Below are positions 8,477-15,040 of a stretch of DNA of 40,814 nucleotides, one piece after another; within the stretch, counting starts at the first letter, position 1; each line of letters starts with the position of its first letter. The DNA is taken from NCBI GenBank assembly GCA_001821555.1, contig MHMM01000004.1, positions 111,525 to 152,338 of the forward strand. The letters run 5' to 3'. Under the pieces are notes generated by a model, which saw only the letters and a list, made by a program, of their open reading frames with translations, made no database searches and was not told the DNA's origin. The stretch is from Candidatus Nealsonbacteria bacterium RIFOXYB1_FULL_40_15. Its GTDB lineage: Bacteria > Patescibacteriota > Minisyncoccia > Minisyncoccales > GWA2-38-27. Made by a program: the position numbers and the translations under genes.

Positions 8477-8920
8477 TTATCTTTTTGCCCACTGCGGAGC
8501 TTTGCGGGCTCTCTTTAGGCCAAACTTCTTTCTTTCTCTCATCCTAGGATCTCTTGTAAGATACCCTGCCCGCCTTAATCTTTTTCTGAAATCTGCATTG
8601 AACTCAACCAAAGCTCTGGCTATGCCATGGCGGACAGCTTCGGCTTGGGAATGCATCCCGCCCCCCCTCACAAGAACGGATGATCCGAATTTATTCTCGG
8701 CCTTCATTTTTTCTAAGGAGGACTCTATGATCCCCTGAAGCTCTTTAGTCGGGAAATATTCTTTATAATCAGTCTCGTTTATAAGTATTTTCTTGTCCCC
8801 CTGGGTAAAAAGTCTCACCCTGGCTACAGATGTTTTTCTTCTCCCTACGGCTTCGTAATATCTTCCCGATTTATCTTCGGCTATAAGCTCGTCTATTGTT
8901 ATTTCTTTTTCTTCCTCCAT
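8477..8920 (-). CDS. rpsI: 30S ribosomal protein S9
   Basis: Small-subunit head protein whose C-terminal tail reaches the P-site tRNA. 147 aa from the ATG at 8920; an upstream in-frame TTG is less likely. Hallmarks are YYEAVGRRKTSVARVRLF near the N-terminus, the RGGGMHSQAEAVRHGIARAL motif, and the basic tail ending KKFGLKRARKAPQWAKR, with the invariant final Lys-Arg. About 18 residues precede the conserved core as a charged extension. It lies 1 nt after the rplM stop and is the last gene of the alpha operon, followed by a bidirectional terminator. Confidence 0.97.
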   Translation of the reverse strand: MEEEKEITIDELIAEDKSGRYYEAVGRRKTSVARVRLFTQGDKKILINETDYKEYFPTKELQGIIESSLEKMKAENKFGSSVLVRGGGMHSQAEAVRHGIARALVEFNADFRKRLRRAGYLTRDPRMRERKKFGLKRARKAPQWAKR

Positions 8921-8921
8921 T

Positions 8922-9260
8922 TTATTCAAATTTTAATCTTTTTATCTGTTCCGCCCTAAGCTTGTTCTTAGGAAGCATGCCGTAAACGGCTTTTTTAAGG
9001 GCGTTTTTCGGCCCCAGCTCGCTGTAAGGGACAGATTTTAAGCCCCCTAGGTATCCTGAATGCCTGTAATACAATTTCTGCTGGTCTTTTTTCCCCGTCA
9101 CCTTTATCATATCCGCGTTCTGAACAACAACCACGCCTCCTTCGTCTTTATTTAAAGCAAAACACGGGTTATCTTTTCCTCTCAATAAAACCGCTATTTC
9201 AGTAGCCAGTCTTCCCAATATTTTTCCTTTTGCGTCTATTGTATGAGTCTGCCTTTCCAT
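8922..9260 (-). CDS. rplM: 50S ribosomal protein L13
   Basis: Early-assembly protein of the large subunit. 112 aa from the ATG at 9260, slightly shorter than the usual ~140. Visible motifs are IDAKGKILGRLATEIAVLLRG, the VVVQNADMIKVTGKK strand and YYRHSGYLGGLKS, followed by AVYGMLPKNKLRAEQIKRLK. The C-terminal tail found in many homologues is missing. It is placed 1 nt downstream of the rplQ stop; the alternative TTG at 9272 would overlap rplQ. The rplM-rpsI pair directly follows rplQ, extending the alpha operon. Confidence 0.96.
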   Translation of the reverse strand: MERQTHTIDAKGKILGRLATEIAVLLRGKDNPCFALNKDEGGVVVVQNADMIKVTGKKDQQKLYYRHSGYLGGLKSVPYSELGPKNALKKAVYGMLPKNKLRAEQIKRLKFE

Positions 9261-9261
9261 A

Positions 9262-9612
9262 TTATTTAACAAGCTCTATAAAAGCCATTCTTGCTCCGTC
9301 TGATCTTCTGGGAGGAATCTTTACAACTCTTGTATACCCTCCTTTCCTTTCTTTGTACCTTGGGCCTATTTCATTTGCTAGCTTCTTGAAAACTTTTTCA
9401 GAAAATCTGCCCGCAAGAAACCTTTTTGAAGAGAGATCGCCTTTTTTAGCTTTTGTTATTAACTTTTCTGCGACAGAAGAAAGTTCTTTTGCTTTCGCTT
9501 CGGTTGTTTTAATTTTATCTTTTAGAAATAAAGATTCGGATAGGGATCTTATCAATGCCCTTCTGGGATCCGCTTTTCTTGAAAATTTTCTTCCTTTTTT
9601 AAGCTTCTTCAT
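9262..9612 (-). CDS. rplQ: 50S ribosomal protein L17
   Basis: Large-subunit protein near the exit-tunnel mouth; 116 aa, normal length. Conserved segments are FSRKADPRRALIRSLSESLF, TTEAKAKELSSVAEKLIT and the C-terminal GGYTRVVKIPPRRSDGARMA. It overlaps the rpoA stop by 4 nt (ATGA), so its translation is probably coupled to that of the alpha subunit, the conserved bacterial arrangement. Confidence 0.97.
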   Translation of the reverse strand: MKKLKKGRKFSRKADPRRALIRSLSESLFLKDKIKTTEAKAKELSSVAEKLITKAKKGDLSSKRFLAGRFSEKVFKKLANEIGPRYKERKGGYTRVVKIPPRRSDGARMAFIELVK

Positions 9613-10526
9613 GATTTTAACTCAAGACCAAGCTTCTTCAGGGCCTTTTTTATCTCCTCCATGCTTTTATCCCCCATTCCTTCAAGTTCAGTCAGAGAAG
9701 ATTCTGATTTCCTTAATAATCCTCCCAGCGTCTTGATATTGTTCTCTATTAAAACGTTTTGAGTTCTTGCTGAAATGTCCATCTCCTCAACTTTATTTTT
9801 CAGCGCGTCTTCTTCTTTGGGTTCTTCTTCTTTTTTAATTTCTTCTGTTTTCCCCGCGATAAGAGAAAAATGATCTACTAAGGTTGTCGCGGCTTGCTTA
9901 AAAGCGTCTTCAGGGGAAATAGTTCCGTCAGTCGTTATCTCTATCTGAAGTCTGTCAAAATCGGTTCTATCACCCACTCTCATATTATCAACTTTATAAT
10001 TTACCTTCTTTATGGGGGTAAATATAGCATCCAGAGGAATAACTCCTATTTCAAGCTTCCCTTGCTTTTTTCTGTTTTCAACGGATTCGTATCCAAGCCC
10101 CTGCTCAATCTGAATCTCTATTTCAAGTTCTGTGTTTTTATCCGTAACATCAGCTATATGAAGATCCTTGTTGATAAGCTCAACCTGGCTTGGCATATCA
10201 AAATCAGCACCCCTTGCTTCTTTTTCGCCCCTTACCTTCAAAACAGCTTTTTGGGGTTCTGACACAAGCATTTTAAATCTTAGGTGCTTTAGATTCATTC
10301 CTATTGTCATAGCGTCTTCCAAAACCCCTTTAACAGGCGAAAATTCATGCTGAACGCCCTTTATTTTCATATGCGTCGCCGCAGCTCCCGAAAGCGAAGA
10401 AAGAAGCGTTCTTCTTAAAGAATTTCCTATCGTAACTCCGTACCCGGGATAAAGGGCTTCTATTTCAAAAACTGCCCAGTCGTCTTTTTTGCTTATTATT
10501 TTAGGTGGCTTTGGTAAAAGTATCAT
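9609..10526 (-). CDS. rpoA: DNA-directed RNA polymerase subunit alpha
   Basis: Scaffold for RNA polymerase assembly; 305 aa. The N-terminal dimerisation domain shows GYGVTIGNSLRRTLLSSL and the KGVLEDAMTIGMNLK region. A charged linker (EEIKKEEEPKEEDALK) leads to the alpha-CTD (about residues 240-305) with TQNVLIENNIKTLGGLLRK and the helix-hairpin-helix ELEGMGDKSMEEIKKAL. Thus UP-element or activator contacts remain possible. The ATG at 10526 is chosen over an in-frame TTG at 10535. It lies between rpsD and rplQ, the standard order. Confidence 0.97.
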   Translation of the reverse strand: MILLPKPPKIISKKDDWAVFEIEALYPGYGVTIGNSLRRTLLSSLSGAAATHMKIKGVQHEFSPVKGVLEDAMTIGMNLKHLRFKMLVSEPQKAVLKVRGEKEARGADFDMPSQVELINKDLHIADVTDKNTELEIEIQIEQGLGYESVENRKKQGKLEIGVIPLDAIFTPIKKVNYKVDNMRVGDRTDFDRLQIEITTDGTISPEDAFKQAATTLVDHFSLIAGKTEEIKKEEEPKEEDALKNKVEEMDISARTQNVLIENNIKTLGGLLRKSESSLTELEGMGDKSMEEIKKALKKLGLELKS

Positions 10527-10548
10527 ATTTAACAAAAACCTTAATTAA

Positions 10549-11181
10549 TTATTTACTGTAAAATTCAAATATTGCTGAAAGTTCTGCTGGAGGAGCTGTC
10601 TCTTCCACTGTGGGCATACCGGCTATTTCGGCCTCCATTTTATCCTTATTAAACTTGATCCAGCCCGGAGACTGTCTTTTTTTGACAAGGGGCTCTGTAT
10701 TTTTAAAGAATGTCTTTGACTTTTTTGAAGGATTTATTGTTATTTTGTCTCCCTTTTTTACCTGGTAAGAAGGTATGTCTACTTTTCTTCCGTTAACATG
10801 AAAATGTCCGTGTCCGACAAGCTGTTTGGACTGTCGCCTTGATTCTGAAAAGCCCATTCTAAAAACCACATTATCCAATCTTGTTTCAAGTTCTTTTATT
10901 AGGAGAACACCCGAATCTTCTTCTTTGGATCTTTTGCTTAATGCCTTTTTCACATATCCTGAAAACTGCCTTTCTCTAAGATTGTACCAGCTTTTAAGCT
11001 TCTGTTTTTCTGCGAGCTCTTTTGAAAATTCCGAACCGGATCTTCTTACTGATTTTTTCGGCTTTTCTCCGGGAGAATAGGGCTTTCTTACAATTGCGCA
11101 CTTCGGGGTATTGCAACGATCGCCTTTGAGAAAAAGCTTAGCTCCTAATTTTCTGCAAATTTTGCATTGTGTCGTATTCAT
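10549..11181 (-). CDS. rpsD: 30S ribosomal protein S4 (zinc type)
   Basis: Primary 16S rRNA binder and assembly initiator; 210 aa. The N-terminus has four cysteines (CKICRK, then CNTPKC after a loop) typical of zinc-binding S4. The S4 RNA-binding domain is seen at LETRLDNVVFRMGFSESRRQ and GHFHVNGRKVDIPSYQVKKG. The start at ATG 11181, 2 nt after the rpsK stop, removes an 11-residue in-frame extension that would overlap rpsK. Confidence 0.97.
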   Translation of the reverse strand: MNTTQCKICRKLGAKLFLKGDRCNTPKCAIVRKPYSPGEKPKKSVRRSGSEFSKELAEKQKLKSWYNLRERQFSGYVKKALSKRSKEEDSGVLLIKELETRLDNVVFRMGFSESRRQSKQLVGHGHFHVNGRKVDIPSYQVKKGDKITINPSKKSKTFFKNTEPLVKKRQSPGWIKFNKDKMEAEIAGMPTVEETAPPAELSAIFEFYSK

Positions 11182-11183
11182 AA

Positions 11184-11636
11184 TTAAACTCTTCTCGGTT
11201 TTGAAGGCCTGCATCCGTTATGCGGAACAGGAGTCATATCCGTTATTGAACTTATTTCCATTCCTTTTACAGCCAACGACCTTACAGCAGAATCCCTCCC
11301 CGACCCTATGCCTTTCACCACTACGTCAACATGGCTAATTCCCAATTTTTCGGCTGAAAGATAAAGGGCTTCAGCTACTTTTGAGGCCGCAAAGGGAGTA
11401 GCTTTTTTTGTTCCTTTAAAACCAATTGCGCCTGCCGATTTCCAAGCTAAAACTTGTCCTTGCTTATCGGTTAAAGTCATTATGGTGTTATTATACGTGG
11501 AGGAAATAAAAACCTTGCCATCTCGCGACCTAGGCATTTTCTTGGTCTTTGTCTCTTTTCTTACTCCCGCATCCACTTTCTCCTGATCTTTTATTAGCTC
11601 TTCTTCTGTTGGTTTTATTATTCTCTTCTTACCCAT
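11184..11636 (-). CDS. rpsK: 30S ribosomal protein S11
   Basis: Platform protein next to the mRNA exit; 150 aa, with a ~35-residue charged N-terminal extension before the core. Core motifs are GKVFISSTYNNTIMTLTD, SAGAIGFKGTKKATPFAA and the C-terminal ITDMTPVPHNGCRPSKPRR. It lies between rpsM (6 nt upstream) and rpsD (2 nt downstream). No separate promoter is visible. Confidence 0.97.
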   Translation of the reverse strand: MGKKRIIKPTEEELIKDQEKVDAGVRKETKTKKMPRSRDGKVFISSTYNNTIMTLTDKQGQVLAWKSAGAIGFKGTKKATPFAASKVAEALYLSAEKLGISHVDVVVKGIGSGRDSAVRSLAVKGMEISSITDMTPVPHNGCRPSKPRRV

Positions 11637-11642
11637 ATATTA

Positions 11643-12032
11643 TTATTTTGGGCCCGGGGCCTGTTTCTTTCCCGAACCTACTGTTTTTCTTACATTTCCC
11701 CTTACTGTCCTGCTGTTAGTTTTAGTTCTTTGCCCCCTCACCGGCAGGTTTTTGGAATGTCTGTGGCCTCTCCAGGATCCTATTTCTTTAAGTCTTTTTA
11801 CGTTGGTTATTATATCCCTTTTAAGGTTTCCTTCTATTTTATATTTCTTCTCAATTATATCTTTCAATGTATTAATTTCCTCGGGAGCAAGCTCTGAAGC
11901 TTTTTTAGCGGGAGAAACCTTAGCTTCCGCTAAAACTTTTTTGCTTAAAGAATCTCCTATCCCGTAGATATAGGTTAGAGCCGTTTCTATTCTTTTTTCG
12001 TTGGGGATATTAATCCCTGCAATTCTTGGCAT
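11643..12032 (-). CDS. rpsM: 30S ribosomal protein S13
   Basis: Head protein that contacts P-site tRNA and 50S bridges; 129 aa. It begins MPRIAGINIPNEKRIETAL, has a helix-hairpin-helix region (YIYGIGDSLSKKVL) and ends with the basic GSWRGHRHSKNLPVRGQRTK and TVRGNVRKTVGSGKK tail. It is flanked by rpmJ (2 nt upstream) and rpsK, the standard alpha-operon order. Confidence 0.97.
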   Translation of the reverse strand: MPRIAGINIPNEKRIETALTYIYGIGDSLSKKVLAEAKVSPAKKASELAPEEINTLKDIIEKKYKIEGNLKRDIITNVKRLKEIGSWRGHRHSKNLPVRGQRTKTNSRTVRGNVRKTVGSGKKQAPGPK

Positions 12033-12034
12033 AA

Positions 12035-12154
12035 TTAAGATCCTTGCCTTTGCTTATGTTTTGGATTTGTTTTGCAGATAACATAAACTCGTCCTTTTCT
12101 CCGGACGATTTTGCAATCTTTGCAAATTTTCTTGATAGAAGGCCTTACTTTCAT
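12035..12154 (-). CDS. rpmJ: 50S ribosomal protein L36 (zinc type)
   Basis: A 39-aa protein read directly from the sequence: it starts [20 protein letters not shown] and ends [12 protein letters not shown]. The zinc ribbon ligands Cys11, Cys14, Cys27 and His33 are all present, so this is the C+ form. The start overlaps the infA stop by 4 nt (ATGA), and rpsM follows 2 nt after its stop. This infA-rpmJ-rpsM order is a strong positional check. Confidence 0.96.
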   Translation of the reverse strand: MKVRPSIKKICKDCKIVRRKGRVYVICKTNPKHKQRQGS

Positions 12155-12366
12155 TTTAGCCTATAAACGATTCTTCCCCGGTGGTTGTCATAGGGACTCA
12201 GTTCAACTAGAACTTTATCTCCAGGCATAACTTTTATCCTGTTTATCCTAAGCTTTCCGGCCAGGTGGGCTATAACCTCGCTCCCCTCTTCAAGCTTCAC
12301 TTTGAAACTCAAACTAGGCAAAGCTTCTATGATAACGCCCGTTTTCTTATTCTCTTCTTTATTCAT
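12151..12366 (-). CDS. infA: Translation initiation factor IF-1
   Basis: S1/OB-fold factor that occupies the A site during initiation; 71 aa, the usual size. Conserved features are [38 protein letters not shown] and the terminal [12 protein letters not shown] (commonly KGRIxxR in the family). It is the first gene of the alpha operon behind the promoter at 12380-12408. That promoter leaves a predicted 5' leader of only about 6 nt. Confidence 0.97.
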   Translation of the reverse strand: MNKEENKKTGVIIEALPSLSFKVKLEEGSEVIAHLAGKLRINRIKVMPGDKVLVELSPYDNHRGRIVYRLK

Positions 12367-12379
12367 TAACTAATTAAAC

Positions 12380-12408
12380 AGTTTAGCAAATAAAGCTTTA
12401 TCAGTCAA
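12380..12408 (-). promoter_or_regulatory. Alpha-operon promoter (infA)
   Basis: The minus strand reads TTGACT, 17 nt, TAAACT with extended TGC before the -10, then 13 nt to the infA ATG. The -35 end overlaps the 3' end of the upstream membrane-protein gene. It shares the word TTTATTTGCTAAA with the rpsL promoter. Confidence 0.75.
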
Positions 12409-13588
12409 GGATTATAAAAACATTTACATTTTCTGGCACTTTTTTCGAGAAAAATGGCCTCGCCTCAATCTCCGTTCTTAAAATCCCTGGAAGGTTTTTA
12501 AGGAAGATTTCCGCTTCTTTATAGCTCTTGCCCAAAAGAGCATTCTTAAGTTGTTCTTTATCCAGCTGCCTGTACTGGACGCTTTTTATAAAAACATTCA
12601 AAACAGCTGTTTTTTCAGAAAAGTCTATTGATTCAAAAGAATATTCTTTTTCTTGCCTTCCTAATTCCATGCCTTCTTTTTTATTTTTCAACAAAAATTC
12701 TTGGGATATTCTTTCAAGCTCTTCGCCCGAAACAGCTACAGCTGATAAGGATGCTGACATCTCTACGTTAAACTCATTAGAAACATCTCCCTTTTTCTTG
12801 GATTCTTTTTTATCCAGAATTCTAAGATTGTCTCCTCCCTCTAAAATAACGAATCCTTCTTCAAGACCCTCCTTCAAAGAAGAAATTATTTCTTTTTTCA
12901 ATTCTTCCTTAAGGATTGATTCTGCCTGATCCAAATCCTGGTCTGTTACCATAAGAGCGTCTCCTATGCTCCCCCCTTCCATTTTTTCAAATGACTTTGC
13001 ATACACTGTGGTATACATGGGCGTGCCCGCCAGGGCGGGAAAAGCAAATGTCGCAGTATCTATATTATACTCTGGTCCTGCTTCTGCGGCCTCTACTTCA
13101 ACTGTTATTTCTCCTGGTATCACCTTGCCTCCCTTTTTTGTCCTTCCGGGAATTGTTATCTTTTCAAGCGTCCAAAATAGCTTTCCGGAAGAAGAAACAA
13201 TTCGCGAAGGAACAAGGCTTCTTGCGGTGTCTGAATATTCGTTATAAACCGTCACCGCCCCTCTTGCCTTGGTTTCTGACTGGGTTCTTCCCGAAGAAGC
13301 GAATTCCTTTTCTAAAGACAATCCTTTAGAAAAAATCTTGAAGGCAGAACTATTTATGCTGATTATTGCTTTTTCTTTTATTTCTATATGCTCCGATTCA
13401 GGCCAAACCTTCACTTCTGCGGACGAAAAGGCAAAAGATCCTGAAAAAAGAGCAGCCCCCAAAAGGATTAAGAGAATGATCAAAGAAAACACTATTTTGG
13501 GAGTTTTGCTTTTTTTATTTTTTTTCAAATCCCGCCCTTGATCTATTTTCTTTTCCGGAGGCAATATATCAAATATTTTCTTAGTCAT
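12401..13588 (-). CDS. Baseplate J/gp47-like membrane-anchored protein
   Basis: A 395-aa protein with a charged cytoplasmic N-terminus, one transmembrane helix at about residues 32-54, and a long beta-rich extracytoplasmic part. The segment at about 108-200 (RGAVTVYNEYSDTARSLVP ... EVEAAEAGPEYNI) has the pattern of baseplate-J-like proteins. A helical charged region follows (EELKKEIISSLKEGLEEG). It overlaps the upstream PilM-like gene by 8 nt, so the two are probably co-expressed and may form an envelope machine. Similar pairs are recalled from Parcubacteria, but no specific function is established. Its stop codon lies beside the infA promoter. Confidence 0.75.
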   Translation of the reverse strand: MTKKIFDILPPEKKIDQGRDLKKNKKSKTPKIVFSLIILLILLGAALFSGSFAFSSAEVKVWPESEHIEIKEKAIISINSSAFKIFSKGLSLEKEFASSGRTQSETKARGAVTVYNEYSDTARSLVPSRIVSSSGKLFWTLEKITIPGRTKKGGKVIPGEITVEVEAAEAGPEYNIDTATFAFPALAGTPMYTTVYAKSFEKMEGGSIGDALMVTDQDLDQAESILKEELKKEIISSLKEGLEEGFVILEGGDNLRILDKKESKKKGDVSNEFNVEMSASLSAVAVSGEELERISQEFLLKNKKEGMELGRQEKEYSFESIDFSEKTAVLNVFIKSVQYRQLDKEQLKNALLGKSYKEAEIFLKNLPGILRTEIEARPFFSKKVPENVNVFIILD

Positions 13589-14720
13589 TTTTAAATAATG
13601 AAACTATTATACACGGAACAAATTGAGAGCTTTTAATGCCCGCTTCTATGGATGATAATTTCTTGAAACTTTTAGGAAGCATCACTTTGCGTTTCGCTAC
13701 AATTGTTCTTGCTTCTTTAAGCATGCTTCCTCCTCCAAAAAAATATGCTGGATAGCCGGGATTCTTCAAATTCTTAAATTCTTCCCGCCAATCTCTTTTT
13801 CCAAAAGATAAAGCGTTTTTTACTCTTTCTTCTGATTCGGGGCTCAAGAGCTTGTCCGCGTAATCCTCTTTCAATAATCTGGCTTGATCTTTTTCCAAAT
13901 TCATAACCCTGGCTAGGACCTCCGAGAAATTTAGCCCCCCCATTTCTACCTCCCGAATTAAATCTATTTTCCCTTCTCTGAAAAAAAATAGCTGGGTTGT
14001 CTTTCCTCCTATATCTACAAATAAGGCGTTCTTCATCTTTCCATTGAACATTTCGGGCAAAACTTCGGAAATATGCAAGATTTTTGCGACATCAGCATCC
14101 AGGTCATCAAATATCTTCCTTATCTTCTTAAGATGATTCTTTGGCCCGAAAACAGCTCTAACCTTAAAATCAATCTTCCCTCCTTTGCGCCCCCTCATAG
14201 AAGAAACAGGATACCCTTCTATGCTGGTCCGAATTACATCCAATCTGGTCCATTCTATATCTTGAGATAATATGCCTGTTTTTTTAAAAAATGCTTCTGA
14301 TATTTTTTTCTTGGCAGATCCAACAGCGTTTTCCAAAATAGAATCTTTTTCTTTTTCAGATATTTTCTTCCCTGGATTGCTTCTTTCAAAAGAGCATTCT
14401 GCAGTTGAGGCCTTAAGCACAGAAAGAAGAGCGATAATTTTTGGCTTCTCTATTTCTATTTTATCTTTTTTTGACAAAAGGGCAAATTTTGCGAAGGACT
14501 GTTCAAGACAGCTCTTAATAGCATTTTTAAAATTTTCCAGCTCAAAATCTTCGGGGTTTATAGGGTTTTCAAATGATCCGGTTTCATCTATATAACTTAT
14601 GCCCGAAGATAAAATATTTGTTTTATCTTCTTTTTTTGAAACAATTAGACACTTCACAGCTTCTGTTCCTACATCCAAAACCAGAAAAATCTGCTCCTTT
14701 TTATTAAAAAAGCTTTTCAT
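13581..14720 (-). CDS. PilM/FtsA-like actin-fold ATPase
   Basis: A 379-aa actin/Hsp70-superfamily protein. Phosphate-1 appears as LVLDVGTEAVKCLI (residues ~13-26), phosphate-2 as ALFVDIGGKTTQLFFF and the adenosine motif as AYFFGGGSML. An SHS2-like insert lies between about 100 and 210. In type IV pili PilM is the cytoplasmic ring protein; FtsA is the divisome relative. No pilN, pilO, pilQ or ftsZ is adjacent, so neither name is certain. Immediately downstream is the baseplate-J-like membrane protein, a plausible inner-membrane partner. Expression is driven by a strong leaderless-type promoter. Confidence 0.75.
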   Translation of the reverse strand: MKSFFNKKEQIFLVLDVGTEAVKCLIVSKKEDKTNILSSGISYIDETGSFENPINPEDFELENFKNAIKSCLEQSFAKFALLSKKDKIEIEKPKIIALLSVLKASTAECSFERSNPGKKISEKEKDSILENAVGSAKKKISEAFFKKTGILSQDIEWTRLDVIRTSIEGYPVSSMRGRKGGKIDFKVRAVFGPKNHLKKIRKIFDDLDADVAKILHISEVLPEMFNGKMKNALFVDIGGKTTQLFFFREGKIDLIREVEMGGLNFSEVLARVMNLEKDQARLLKEDYADKLLSPESEERVKNALSFGKRDWREEFKNLKNPGYPAYFFGGGSMLKEARTIVAKRKVMLPKSFKKLSSIEAGIKSSQFVPCIIVSLFKND

Positions 14721-14726
14721 TAAGAT

Positions 14727-14755
14727 ATTATACCATCTTGACTGGCAGGGTTCAA
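14727..14755 (-). promoter_or_regulatory. Promoter of the PilM-like operon (leaderless type)
   Basis: The minus strand reads TTGAAC, 17 nt, TATAAT (perfect -10, with extended TGG), then 6 nt to the ATG at 14720. The predicted start site coincides with the start codon. It is among the clearest examples of the leaderless arrangement in the window. Confidence 0.75.
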
Positions 14756-14803
14756 TTTGTTAATAAAAACTAATCGCCACTAACTTCTTCTGAAGGGAAT
14801 GTT

Positions 14804-14995
14804 ATGAGAATTGTTCTGGCAACGCTAGGTTTTGGCCTGCTCTTTCTGTCCTTTTATATGGTATTTATGCCCAATCCTATTCCGCCCCTTATAGCAGTGA
14901 TTCTGGCTATCGGTTTAACGGCCAGCGGCATCGGACTTATCCGCGATTCGGGCTTGCGGAAGAGTCTCAACCAATTGCGAAGATACTTCCGGTGA
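14804..14995 (+). CDS. Small two-helix membrane protein, unknown
   Basis: A 63-aa plus-strand ORF predicted to be almost entirely membrane: a first hydrophobic stretch at residues ~3-24, a proline-rich turn (MPNPIPP), a second stretch at ~28-46, then a basic tail. It has a Shine-Dalgarno-like AAGGGA 5 nt upstream of the ATG, unlike most neighbours, and a terminator just after it. It is divergent from the PilM-like operon and convergent with alaS. No family is recognised. Start, RBS, hydrophobic pattern and terminator together make it likely real. Confidence 0.6.
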   Translation: MRIVLATLGFGLLFLSFYMVFMPNPIPPLIAVILAIGLTASGIGLIRDSGLRKSLNQLRRYFR

Positions 14996-15012
14996 TAGGA
15001 GGGGCCCCTGAA

Positions 15013-15040
15013 AAAAGCTGGAGCAGTTGCTCCGGCTTTT
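15013..15040. terminator. Bidirectional terminator between small membrane gene and alaS
   Basis: A 12-pair stem (AAAAGCTGGAGC / GCTCCGGCTTTT, one G-T pair) with a 4-nt loop. It has an A-run on the left and T-run on the right, so it can work in both directions. It directly abuts the alaS stop at 15041. Confidence 0.88.

Noticed and set aside
8921-10535. Upstream TTG starts for rpsI, rplM and rpoA
   Set aside because: Each in-frame TTG lies 3-4 codons before a well-placed ATG; for rpsI and rplM the TTG would overlap the preceding gene. The ATG is simpler.
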